Source: Flavobacterium flevense
GTDB lineage: Bacteria; Bacteroidota; Bacteroidia; Flavobacteriales; Flavobacteriaceae
Length of the DNA stretch: 64,000 nt
Direction of reading: 5' to 3'
Assembly: GCF_900142775.1 (NCBI RefSeq)
Contig: NZ_FRCC01000004.1
Location: forward strand, 124,001 to 188,000
The notes beneath the pieces are model-generated. The model was not told the origin of the DNA. It did not search any database and worked only from the letters and a program-made list of their open reading frames with translations. The position numbers and the translations under genes are program-made. This document shows, piece after piece, positions 45,199-55,200 of this stretch. Positions within the stretch are counted from its first letter, which is position 1; each line of letters begins with the position of its first letter.

Positions 45199-45248
45199 GA
45201 GTTCGCTATGTTCTTTATTGAAAGAATGTATAATTAAATTATTAGACG

Positions 45249-46232
45249 ATGAAGTATATTTTAGTATTGTTTTTTTGTGTTTTTTCGAATGTTAGTTTTG
45301 GTGCAGAATTAAAATTAGATTCAGATAAAAAGTTAATAGTTGCTCAGGATGGAAGCGGTGATTTCAAAACCGTTCAGGCTGCAATTGATGCAGCAAATAC
45401 CGATGAAGGAGCTGTTGAAATTTATATTAAAAAAGGAATTTATAAAGAGAAGTTAGTTATTCTGTCATCTAAACCAGGATTGAAATTAATAGGTGAGGAT
45501 AAAGAAAATACGATTATTACCAATGATGATTATTCAGGAAAACCAAATCCAAATTCGAATCGAAATTTTGGAACTTCCGATTCCTACACACTTTTAGTTC
45601 GCGCCGATGATGTTCAAATAGAAAACTTGACCATTGAAAATTCCTGGTGCGAAAAAGGGCAAGCGGTTTCTTTGTGTGCAAAAGGGAATCGTTTTATAAT
45701 AAGAAATTCGAATATTTTAGGTTGTCAGGATACTTTGCTGACTGACGGTGATGGGTATTATCAATACTATGAAAATTGCTATATCGATGGGACAACTGAT
45801 TTTATTTTTGGTCCAGCCAGAGCAGTATTTGTAGATTGTACTATTCGCAGTAAAAAAGATTCCTATATTACAGCAGCATCTACTCCCGAAAATCAGGAAT
45901 TTGGTTATGTTTTTTTTAATTGCGTATTGATTGCTGATGCCAATGTGACCAAAGTTTTCTTAGGCCGTCCGTGGCGTCCTTATGCTAAAACAGTATTTAT
46001 AAAATCAAAATTAGGAAGCCATATTTTGCCGGAAGGTTGGAATCCATGGGCAGATGAGCGTTTTCCTGATAAAACGAAAACTACTTTTTATGCGGAATAT
46101 AAGAACAAAGGAAAAGGAGCAAAAACGAATAAAAGAGTTTCCTGGTCACATCAATTAACAAAAGAAGAAGCTGCAAAATATACTTTGAAGAATATCCTTC
46201 CTAAGGATGATTTTTGGAAAACAATTCGATAA
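45249..46232 (+). CDS. Pectin methylesterase, CE8
   Basis: A 327-residue exported pectinesterase that removes methyl esters from homogalacturonan. After a signal peptide ending SFGAE it begins IVAQDGSGDFKTVQAAIDAA. The right-handed parallel beta-helix carries the family active site: Q138 (GQAVSL), Q160-D161 (GCQDTL, acid/base Asp), D184 (TTDFIFG, nucleophile) and R240 (FLGRPWRPYAKTVF). Length fits a single catalytic domain. It is the plus-strand partner of the divergent GH115 gene. Confidence 0.95.
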   Translation: MKYILVLFFCVFSNVSFGAELKLDSDKKLIVAQDGSGDFKTVQAAIDAANTDEGAVEIYIKKGIYKEKLVILSSKPGLKLIGEDKENTIITNDDYSGKPNPNSNRNFGTSDSYTLLVRADDVQIENLTIENSWCEKGQAVSLCAKGNRFIIRNSNILGCQDTLLTDGDGYYQYYENCYIDGTTDFIFGPARAVFVDCTIRSKKDSYITAASTPENQEFGYVFFNCVLIADANVTKVFLGRPWRPYAKTVFIKSKLGSHILPEGWNPWADERFPDKTKTTFYAEYKNKGKGAKTNKRVSWSHQLTKEEAAKYTLKNILPKDDFWKTIR

Positions 46233-46836
46233 TTTCTCAGCTGCTCAGCTCCGCAAAGTCTGTGACTTTGAGGATGCGTTAGTCTGTCTCTGACAGACGT
46301 ATAGAATATTGTTTTGTAAGGCAGGTAAAAATAGAGCCACGAATTCACGAATTAAATTATTAAAATTCGTGAATTCGTGGCTTTCTCAGCTCCGCAAAGT
46401 CTGTGACTTTGAGGATGCGTTAATCTGTCTCTGACAGACGTAAAAAGTATCGGTTAAAAACCGATTGTCACTACCTCAAAGTCGGAGACTTTGCGGAGCT
46501 GTCATAGATAAAAAGGCACGCAGATTTTGCAGATTTTCGCAGAAAAATTATTTAAAAAAAATCTGCGAAAATCTGTAGAATCTGCGTGAAAAATTATTGT
46601 TTGGACGGGTAAGGGTTTTTAAGAACCGCGTTGCAAACGCTTCATTTTGTTCTTAAAAGTAAGTAGGTACTCGTTGCAAACGAGCACCAGATGGAGTCTC
46701 CGGCTTTGAGTTATTCTGTCTCTGACAGACGTATAGAATATTTTTTTTAATGCAGTTAAAAACAGAGCCACGAATTCACTAATTATAAAAAATTTAATTC
46801 GTGAATTCGTGGCTTTCATTTAAAATAAAATACCTA
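46233..46836. repeat. Repeat-dense 600-bp intergenic region
   Basis: No gene. It holds copies of CTCAGCTCCGCAAAGTCTGT with the following GACTTTGAGGATGCGTTA at 46244-46310 and 46385-46441, a diverged copy at 46693-46746, an inverted piece at 46473-46502, the CCACGAATTC palindrome twice (46336-46381 and 46767-46813), and a palindrome ACGCAGATTTTGCAGATTTT with its complement at 46518-46587. Confidence 0.85.
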
Positions 46837-48684
46837 TTAAGGAACCAATTTAATATTCGGTTTTGGAGCTGGTTTCATTCCGGTTCCCATATAAAAACTG
46901 GTATGTGGCGGCTGATTGTAACCTACATTTTGCCAGGCTATCGCTAAACGATATTGCGAATCGTGCATTAGCGTATATTGTCTGATTGCGGTTGGAATTG
47001 TGGTAGAATAGATCCGCAATTCACTATTGTCTTCACTTCTTAAAATCAACTCTTCTCTCCAATCGCCCAGTATATCAGCCGAAAGGGCAGGAGTTGATTT
47101 TGAACCATTATTAGAACGGGCACCTTCGGCAGTGAAAATTCTGCCTTTTCCGTATTTGTCAATATAATTCGAATTTAAAATTTCTCTCGAAGCATCGCCA
47201 TCCCAGTAAATTAAGAAATTGGTAGAACGAGGTGCTTCCCCAATTTTATTCCCTTTGATGTCATACAAACCTTTAGAACCTGACCACCACATTTGAGCAC
47301 CCACTCTGCTCGAATCAATGTTATCAGCAACACCTCTTCCTATATCCTGATCTTCCATTGCGGTAAACAATACTTTTCCATCGGCAGCCGAGAACAAAGC
47401 TACTCCGGGACCTTTAGTGCCTTCTTCGATTTCGTGTACGCCAAAAACTTCCTGACCGGGAATTTCGGGATCTAAATCGCTTACATGAAGTGCATCCCCA
47501 TGTCTGAAACCGGTGGTGTACAAGCCTTTTCCATCATTGTCAACAACCATAGCACCAAAGATAATTTCGTCTTTTCCGTCATGATCTACATCGGCTACAG
47601 AGAGTCCGTGATTCCCCATTCCCGAATAAGGATTTCCTCCATTTTTACTGTCAAAAACCCATTTTGAAGTTAATTGTTTGTCTTTAAAATCCCAGGCGGC
47701 CATCACAATTCGACCATAATATCCTCTGCACATCACCACACTTGGATGTACACCGTCAAGATAGGCAATACAAGCCGTAAAACGATCGACTCTGTTTCCG
47801 GTGTTATCGTTTTTTCCGTTTCCGCCTTTTCCACCCCATTTTCCTATGTCGCCTCTTTCAGGAATATAAGGAACAGTGTGGACAATTTTCCCTGTTTTTC
47901 CGTCAAAAACAGTCAGGTATTCCAGGCCTTGTAAAATTTTACCATAAGTGGGTGAATTTTTATTCAAATCCCGCCAGTCTTTTGATGCGTCTCCCACCAC
48001 ATTGTTGGCACTATCAGTCGTACCATCGGCAGTTTTACAAACCAATTCGGCTATGCCATCACCGTCTAAATCATAGACCATGAATTGGGTATAATGGGCA
48101 CCTTCGCGAATGTTTTTGCCTAAATTAATTTCCCATAAAAATTTCCCCTCTAAGGTGTAGGCTTGAAAAACAGGAGTGTCGCTTATTCCTGTAAAAGAAT
48201 TGTCTTTCCCAGCACCCGCCATGTGAACCACTAAATCATAACGTCCGTCTCCGTCTAAATCTCCCGTAGAACAGTCGTTAGGAGTATAACCGGATATCCC
48301 TTTTAACGGAATGGATAAATAGTTTTTATCGGGACTATTGGCCGGAATGCTGAAACTTCCTTTTGTTTGTTTTTCGACTCCGTTTACAACAGTTTTTACA
48401 AACCAGCTATTGTTTTCAGTGGGATTGGCTTTTTCATCAATTAGATTGGTTGCGTCAGAAATAGGTTTGTCGTTGACACGAATGGGAGTGTTGGTTCCGC
48501 TTTTTCGATACAAGTTAAAAGCTAAATTATCAGCATCGGTTCCTAAAACTCTCCAGCTAACATAAAAGCGTCCGTTTTCTTTTACGGCAATTAGCCCTCT
48601 GTCTAAGGATTCCATTTGCCTTTGACTGAATAATAAAGTGCTCGACAGCTGAAAAGCCAGTAATGCTATCAGGTATTTTTTCAT
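46837..48684 (-). CDS. Rhamnogalacturonan lyase, PL11
   Basis: A 615-residue exported lyase of family PL11 (YesW-like), cutting the rhamnose-galacturonate backbone of rhamnogalacturonan I by beta-elimination. A signal peptide ending LLFSQ is followed by the typical start RQMESLDRGLIAVKENGRFY then VSWRVLGTDADNLAFNLYRK. The eight-bladed propeller shows repeated calcium-type loops such as DLDGDGRYDLVVHMAG, YDLDGDGIAELVCKTADGT and DVDHDGKDEIIFGA, and ends with IAWQNVGYNQPPHTSFYMG. The unsaturated ends it makes are substrates for the GH105 enzyme in this locus. Confidence 0.96.
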   Translation of the reverse strand: MKKYLIALLAFQLSSTLLFSQRQMESLDRGLIAVKENGRFYVSWRVLGTDADNLAFNLYRKSGTNTPIRVNDKPISDATNLIDEKANPTENNSWFVKTVVNGVEKQTKGSFSIPANSPDKNYLSIPLKGISGYTPNDCSTGDLDGDGRYDLVVHMAGAGKDNSFTGISDTPVFQAYTLEGKFLWEINLGKNIREGAHYTQFMVYDLDGDGIAELVCKTADGTTDSANNVVGDASKDWRDLNKNSPTYGKILQGLEYLTVFDGKTGKIVHTVPYIPERGDIGKWGGKGGNGKNDNTGNRVDRFTACIAYLDGVHPSVVMCRGYYGRIVMAAWDFKDKQLTSKWVFDSKNGGNPYSGMGNHGLSVADVDHDGKDEIIFGAMVVDNDGKGLYTTGFRHGDALHVSDLDPEIPGQEVFGVHEIEEGTKGPGVALFSAADGKVLFTAMEDQDIGRGVADNIDSSRVGAQMWWSGSKGLYDIKGNKIGEAPRSTNFLIYWDGDASREILNSNYIDKYGKGRIFTAEGARSNNGSKSTPALSADILGDWREELILRSEDNSELRIYSTTIPTAIRQYTLMHDSQYRLAIAWQNVGYNQPPHTSFYMGTGMKPAPKPNIKLVP

Positions 48685-48796
48685 TTTGGTGGTTAAATTG
48701 GTTAATAGGGTTTTGATTAAATTGTCTTTTGGACTTTAAATAAGGCTTAAGGTTTAAATCATCTAAAAATTTAATGTAGTTTATATCAGGTGTAAA

Positions 48797-48965
48797 CGTC
48801 CTTAGCATCCGCAGTCGAGTGTCAAATGTTTGAAGAATACGTAAAAAGAAAATCTGTTTGAGCGCAGCGAGTTATTTTCTTTTAGTATTCGAAAACTGAT
48901 TTGACCGACGAGGGTGCGTAAGACTTGATTTTTTTGTTTCTTTTTTGATCAAGCAAAAAAGAAAA
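48797..48965 (-). repeat. Dispersed 180-bp repeat, copy C
   Basis: Shares the CGAGTGTCAAATGTTTGAAG core and the terminal CTTGATTTTTTTG/GATCAAG arms with copies A and B. The inner hairpin CCCGATGCTTCGGG is replaced by GCGCAGC. The 327-bp gap 48685-49011 holds only this repeat. Confidence 0.8.
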
Positions 48966-49011
48966 TTTAAAAAAAAATCCTGAGAGTTTTTAATTCTCAG
49001 GATTTAACTTA

Positions 49012-51144
49012 CTAAAACATTTTTTCAAGACCTTCCCAGCGTACATTCCATTTTCCATCTTTAGGGAAACCCGGATTTTTTTCGGTAGTACCATCCCAAC
49101 CGGCACACATCATGGCTACGGTTGTAAGTAATCCTCCATTTCCCGGAAGATAAATTGGTAAACGATCTTCCTGATAATTGTGTCCGTTAGCCAAATAAGT
49201 ATTGGTTTGCACTTTCATAAACAACGCATCAACCGCTTTGTCACGCATTCCTAAACGAGCTGCTGTCATAGCTGTCATTGGAAAATCCCATCCCCAAGTG
49301 TCTTCCCATGACCATGTTTTCCAAATCAAATCGAAGGTATTCTTCATGATTTTTTTGTCTAACAAAGTCGTTTCCGGCAACATTCCGTAGGTTCCAAAAA
49401 CGGATGGATGGTCGGTTTTGTATTCCGGATTCGTATAAGAATCGGTAGCGCTTTCGGTAGCTAAATATACATTTTCCTGAACAGGAAGTTTAGATAATTG
49501 AGCAATAACATCTTTCCATTTGGCTACTTCCGGTTCTCCTAAACGTTTTTTCCATTCTAAAGCGGTGTTTAAAGCCCAGTTCCAATACGCCAATTCATAA
49601 GTTGGGTTGAAAGTTTCAACGGCTTTAAAACGTTCTTGAGCAGGAATTACTCCAGGCCCCAGAATATACCTTTTTTTCTCTTTGTCATAATAAGCAAAAG
49701 AAGCCATAAAATCAGCCGTAGCAAAAACACGTTTTTTGTATAAATCTAAAGTAGCTTTGTCTTTGTATTTGCGGTACATTAATTCGGCATAAGTAATAAA
49801 GTGTGGCTGTTGCCAAATTAATAATGCTCCAATAGAAGATGGTGCTTCGTTACCATCCGGATCAGTCATTTTTTGCCATCTTACGCCTTCAAAACCTTGC
49901 CTTTCGGCAATTTTTTTAGCATTGTCATAGACTTTGTTGTACCAAGGCAAACTTTTTTCTAACAAACCAGCTCTTCCCCATAACGGAAAATGAACTCCAT
50001 GCCACCAGTGCATTTCTAAGTGGGGTTTTCCGTACCAGCTGTTGTAAGTCAGCCCCGTTTCCTGTGGCGGTTCATTTCCTGTACATTGCAATTTGGTTAA
50101 GTATTGCGATAAAATTACTCTTCTTTCTAATTCAAAAGCGCGTTCATCAGTACATTGTGAAAAATCAACTGCAGCACCGCTTTTCCAGAATTTTCCCCAT
50201 CCGGCAACGCTGCTCGATTGTACCGCTGCAACATCCGGAATACTTAATTTTCCTTTATGAGCTGGTGCAAATTCGCAACTGAATTCAAATTGGTTGCTTT
50301 TAGAAGGAGTTAAAAGATAATAATGCGCTTCTTTTTGAGCAATAGCTGCATTTCCTTTCCATTTTAAACCAATATTATAAGTTATCGAATCCATCTTGTG
50401 TGATACAATAGCTTCGTTTTTTCCATTGTTCGAAAGGGTGCTGGTGTATTTGAAATCAGATTTCCATTGGTTTCCATTGTCTCCCCATTTCATGGTTGGG
50501 AAAGGAATACGAAGGCGGATTTTCAATTGTCCTTTTTTCATTAAATCAGAAGCAACTTTGACTCCAATAACATCTTTTTCCTGATGCGAAGCGGTCCAGA
50601 CTTTTACAGGAGTTCCTTCAAAAGTAAAAGTACTTTCGATTTCACCTGTCCACACATTAAGAACTTGTTTAATGTTTTTAATATCAGATGGTTTTGCCAG
50701 TGTTCCGTCATTTTTGTAGAATTCAAAACCTAAATTCCCCAGTTGCAATCGGTGTGCATTGGCACGGAAATATTCTACGGCTTTTGCAGCATGCTCCGGT
50801 GTTTTTTGCTGAACAGAATAAGGAACTTTTCTGCCATTCTGGTCAAAGTCTCTCAGTGTTTCTTCAAACTTATAATTTTCGGTGTTGGGAACAGCATCCC
50901 ATCCCCATTCGGATTGCGTACCTAACGGAACACCCGCCTGATAATAATCCGGGAACGTTTGTAAACCGGTAGCATCAACGGTAAACGCAAAAGTTCCGTT
51001 ACCAACTGATAACGAATTTAAAGTGTCAATTTTTGTGATATTTACATTATGTCTGCTTACTAATGCTTTTCGGTCAATTTTATCCTGTGCTTTTGCTGTG
51101 GTTAATAACAAACACAAGGAGAGTGTGATGAATACTTTTTTCAT
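49012..51144 (-). CDS. Six-hairpin-type glycosidase of unassigned family
   Basis: A 710-residue exported protein with a signal peptide ending TTAKAQ. The N-terminal 300 residues are beta-rich (LSVGNGTFAFTVDATGLQTF, PLGTQSEWGWDAVPNT). The rest looks like an (alpha/alpha)6 barrel related to families 65 and 95 (LEMHWWHGVHFPLWGRAGLL, WSWEDTWGWDFPMTAMTAAR, YLPGNGGLLTTVAMMCAGWD). I recognise the fold and its Bacteroidota distribution but not a defined activity. It is the last gene of a three-gene cassette, with 3 and 2 bases between genes, so it probably acts with the propeller enzyme and the DUF4450 protein on one side chain. Acidic residues in WEDTWGWD are candidates for catalysis. Confidence 0.75.
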   Translation of the reverse strand: MKKVFITLSLCLLLTTAKAQDKIDRKALVSRHNVNITKIDTLNSLSVGNGTFAFTVDATGLQTFPDYYQAGVPLGTQSEWGWDAVPNTENYKFEETLRDFDQNGRKVPYSVQQKTPEHAAKAVEYFRANAHRLQLGNLGFEFYKNDGTLAKPSDIKNIKQVLNVWTGEIESTFTFEGTPVKVWTASHQEKDVIGVKVASDLMKKGQLKIRLRIPFPTMKWGDNGNQWKSDFKYTSTLSNNGKNEAIVSHKMDSITYNIGLKWKGNAAIAQKEAHYYLLTPSKSNQFEFSCEFAPAHKGKLSIPDVAAVQSSSVAGWGKFWKSGAAVDFSQCTDERAFELERRVILSQYLTKLQCTGNEPPQETGLTYNSWYGKPHLEMHWWHGVHFPLWGRAGLLEKSLPWYNKVYDNAKKIAERQGFEGVRWQKMTDPDGNEAPSSIGALLIWQQPHFITYAELMYRKYKDKATLDLYKKRVFATADFMASFAYYDKEKKRYILGPGVIPAQERFKAVETFNPTYELAYWNWALNTALEWKKRLGEPEVAKWKDVIAQLSKLPVQENVYLATESATDSYTNPEYKTDHPSVFGTYGMLPETTLLDKKIMKNTFDLIWKTWSWEDTWGWDFPMTAMTAARLGMRDKAVDALFMKVQTNTYLANGHNYQEDRLPIYLPGNGGLLTTVAMMCAGWDGTTEKNPGFPKDGKWNVRWEGLEKMF

Positions 51145-51147
51145 ATA

Positions 51148-52230
51148 TTATAATTTTTGATTGATTTTAAAAATAAAAGCGGAAGCGGTTTCATATTTTC
51201 CGCCTTGCGAAGCGGTAAATAGGTAAGTAGGCTTTCCGTCTTGAAATAAGAGTTGGGGTCTTTCGACTCTGCCGTATCGGTTTAAATGTTTTGGAGCAGG
51301 AGCTTGTGTGATATATTTACTCAGTTCCTGATAACCTATCAAGGGTTCTGACCAGTGTTTACCATCTTTGGATTCCATATACAATCCTTTGTCCATGCCA
51401 AAGACTCCCATATCCCGAGCCAGCATTTTAAATTTGCCGTTTTCAAACCATACATAAGCATCTTCACATTGCTGATTGTTTCCCATAGTATGAAAATCAA
51501 CCACAGGATTTCCTTCATATTTGGTATAAGGTCCTTCCAGAGATTTGGCTGTAGCCAAACCATATTTTCGGTTTCCTTTGGTTTCAAATTTTGGATGAAC
51601 ATAACCATCCGTATCCAGCGATTTGTAATACAACCAATACTCTCCATTAGGATGTTTGATAAACGAAGGATTGGTAGTCAATAAATCGTCCCATTGCCCT
51701 TCTTTTCCGGGTAATAATAAAGGTTCGTCCGGTCTTGTCCATGGCCCGTAAAGCGAATCAGCTGTAGCCAGACCAATGCGTTTGGTATTCATTTTTCCAT
51801 TAGAATTTCCTAAAAAAAACAAGGCATATTTTCCATCTACAAAATGAATGCTTGGATTGTGACAAGTGGTTGCATCCCAATAACCTTCACCTCTTGGCGA
51901 AAGCACTGTACTCACATATTCATAAGGGCCTTCGGGTGTATTAGCAACAGCATGAGCAATTTCAGAACTGTTAATCCATCCGCTCATACCTTTGGATTTA
52001 GGCCAACGGGAAAAAAACACATGAATCTTTCTATCCGGTCCTTCAATAGGACTGTTGCACCACACATAGTAATCTTCAAATTCTAAGGCGCGACCTACTG
52101 GCGATAAGCTTTTGGCAAAATCGGATAGTTTTGGTTCCTGGTCGATAGTTAAAAAATCATGAGCATGCACAGGAAGCATGGCTGCTAATGAAGCCAACAA
52201 AGTGGTGCCTAAAAATTCTTTTCTATTCAT
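51148..52230 (-). CDS. Five-bladed beta-propeller glycosidase-like protein
   Basis: A 360-residue exported protein (signal MNRKEFLGTTLLASLAAMLP, ending VHA). It has the repeats of a five-bladed propeller of the GH43/GH117/GH32 type: WCNSPIEGPDRKIHVFFSRW, ATTCHNPSIHFVDGKYALFF, DDLLTTNPSFIKHPNGEYWL and QCEDAYVWFENGKFKMLARD. A catalytic Asp/Glu set is present in this pattern (D in EFEDYYVW, D in WDATTCHNP, E in QCEDAYVW), but I cannot assign the family. It sits between the six-hairpin and DUF4450 genes with gaps of 2-3 bases, so it is translated in one operon with them. Confidence 0.8.
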   Translation of the reverse strand: MNRKEFLGTTLLASLAAMLPVHAHDFLTIDQEPKLSDFAKSLSPVGRALEFEDYYVWCNSPIEGPDRKIHVFFSRWPKSKGMSGWINSSEIAHAVANTPEGPYEYVSTVLSPRGEGYWDATTCHNPSIHFVDGKYALFFLGNSNGKMNTKRIGLATADSLYGPWTRPDEPLLLPGKEGQWDDLLTTNPSFIKHPNGEYWLYYKSLDTDGYVHPKFETKGNRKYGLATAKSLEGPYTKYEGNPVVDFHTMGNNQQCEDAYVWFENGKFKMLARDMGVFGMDKGLYMESKDGKHWSEPLIGYQELSKYITQAPAPKHLNRYGRVERPQLLFQDGKPTYLFTASQGGKYETASAFIFKINQKL

Positions 52231-52232
52231 AC

Positions 52233-55200
52233 TTAGTTTCTGTTTAACGTTAAACTCATAATTCCAATAATGACTTCATTGGCAATGGCTTTAATTTCTA
52301 TATTTTTTAGCGTTTTATTTTTGTTCAGCGGTATATCAATAATTGTTCCGGCACCGCCTTCTACACCAAAATCACTGAATCCTTTTATGGATTTAAAATC
52401 TTTGAAATCGCGTGTGATGTTTCCGGTTTTTAAATACACTCTTGGAGGTTTTTGCGCATTAGTAGTAAAAGCATAACCATCAGTATAATAATCCTGCTCT
52501 ATTGGCCACCAGTTTTCCGGATTTTTAAGTTCCAGTTTTTCGCTGCTTCCATCGCTGTAAGTCACTATAATTTCACCGTTAATAAAACGGCTTTGCATTG
52601 GATTTGTCGTTCCAGCCATCATCAAATAAGCCTGAGATGCCGTTCCCGACAGCGGGATTGAAAGCGCATTAGGGAAATTATCCCATTGCGAGACAAAAGC
52701 GATATTTTTATCAGTTGAAGGCGTTGTAAACGGAACACCTTGCGGACTAATAATCTGATTATTCGTTCCTGCTTTGGCTCTTAATCCGGAGTCGTCAATT
52801 ATAGGTTTTATAAAAGGATAACACCAGTTCCCGATTCCCTGTGTTGGGATTTGAAGACTTGGCGATTGTGCTCTTGGACTCATGTATTTGTTTTCGAAAA
52901 TATTCGTGATTTTATCATTAAAAAACGCGTCTAGTTTTACAGCTTCCCATTTTGCTTTAGCATTACTTGCAATGTCCCAGTTGGTAAAACTCAATTTTGT
53001 TGTAGTTCCATCTTCTAAATTCATTTCCAGCTGATTCGTTCCTGAATCCAATTGACCTAACGGAATTTCCATGTTGTTTTCTGAATTGGTTTGTAAACTA
53101 AATTTCGTTTTGCTTCCTTTTTGATTCGAAATAAAGAAACCGTTTACCGCTTTTTCAGTATTGTTTTTGATAATTACTACAGCATTTTCTCCTTGTATCG
53201 CATTCGAAATTACTTCGAGATTAGGTTTGATGTTAATATCAATGGCCTGCCACCAAATCATTTCTTTTTGTTTTAGTTTTACAAAAAATGATTTGTTGCC
53301 AATAGTATTCGCCACCGCAGTAATTTCATTAGTATTGATAACCGGATTTTTTAATGCATTTTGAGTATCTTTTATTTCTAAAATACTAGCGTTTTTTGTT
53401 GCAATACGAATGTTTTCGCCTTCGCAAATGGACGAAATTGGAGCCAGTTGCTCTAAGGTTTCGTTACTCCACACAATCTCAATTTTGTAGGAACCAGCAT
53501 ACGGATTTTCGATACTTATTTTTGGGCTGCCAACTGTTCCGTCAATCATTTTCCATGGTACTTCTTTTCCATTAACAATCACTTTGCTAATTGTTGAATG
53601 AGTAGCGTTGACTATTAAATTTAAGTTCATTTTTGTCGAAAAATGAGGTGTAATTTGGTAAATGTCAGTATCGTTTTTTCTTTCGAAAGAAAAAGCTATG
53701 TCAGGAATTTCAAGCGAAGCATGATTCCAGGCTTTTGGTAAGCCCGGCTGTATGGTTAAAGTGTTTTTAAGCGCATCAGGCTGAATTCCGAAAAGTCCTT
53801 CTACTAATGTTCGTCCAGTCATCCCAACTGGATCGGCAAAATCGCGGTACAATTCGCCACGAATGGCATCCTGAAATAATAATTGTTCAAATCCTCCCGG
53901 ACAGGCACCCAGATACATGCTTTCGATTAAACCACTTTCCCAAAGTTGGTATGCTTTTTCCGATTGTCCGCCTTGCCAGTACGCTAATGCGGTGTGCAAA
54001 ATTTCGGCAAGTGCCACATTATTGACAGACCAGGTGTAGGGTTGCCAGTTTGTGGTGGAAATTAATTCCAAATTGTCTTTATCCAAACCTTCTGCAGCAA
54101 CGGGAATATGAGGAATTTCGGTATCTACAAATCGTAACGCCTGATACGCCTGAAAAGGATTGGCTATTTCACTGTCTAAAGCGTGGTAAACCGTCCAGAT
54201 TCCGGGTGTATCATGCGTCAGTTGGTTGCCTAATAGGTCTTTGTATTCCGCAAAAATACCTTTGTTATTTTTCCATAATTTTTGCTGAATGGCCTGATGA
54301 ATGTGTGCCGCTTCTTTGGCATAAGAAGAGCCGTCTTCGCCCACAATTGGAGCTAATTCAGCAGCCATTTTATTCGCATAATAATTGTATGCGGAAGTGT
54401 AGGTTACGCCACCACCACTGTAGCCCAAACCGTCACTCGCCCAGATCGCTGCATAGGCATCATACATGCCATCGCCATCTACATCATAATTTCTTTTTTC
54501 CCAAGCCAAATGTCTTTTGATAACAGGCCACATTTTTTTCAGGAAATCGATATCGCCAGTCCATTTAAAATGACGAATTAACTGGTCAATAAAAACCAGA
54601 TTCATATCATAATGATGCGCTACGTCATTTCGGTTTGGATGGCGACTAATGTAACCACTGCTAAACATCGAAGTACCAATTTTTTCTAATTGGCGGGCAT
54701 AATTTCTAACTGTATCAGGTACAACCGGACCCGTTTCAGGCTCAGTAACTTGCGATTTTCCATAACTTTCAAAATGGGTTTTTGCTCTGTCGTGCCAACC
54801 TAAAGGATCAGCAACATAAGCACCACGCCAGGCATTTAAGTGCATACGCCAGGCAATTGCTCCGTGTAAATAAGCCGGATTTTCCCAAATAGCATCCGCA
54901 GCCATGGCTAATGCTCCGCCCAAAGTATTGATGTAAGGGTCAGGAGTGTTCACTTTAATTCGGTTTGCCAAAACTTCGCTTTGTGCAAGGGCTTTTTGGA
55001 ATTTTTCGGCTATTGCTTTTTGGCTTGTATTGTCAATTTTTGCAGTGTTTTCAAACAGCCAATAATTTCCTTCTTTCGAAAATTGGTTCAATTGTCCAAT
55101 AATCATTGGAGCTGAATCTACTTTAGAAGTGTAATTTTCTAAAGGTGTTTTTAAGAAATTAGCACTGGACAAATGCGTTTTTGAATCCGGGAAAACAGCA

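Noticed and set aside
54050..54520. 156-residue plus-strand open frame
   Set aside because: Antisense to the DUF4450 gene; composition is that of a reversed coding frame.
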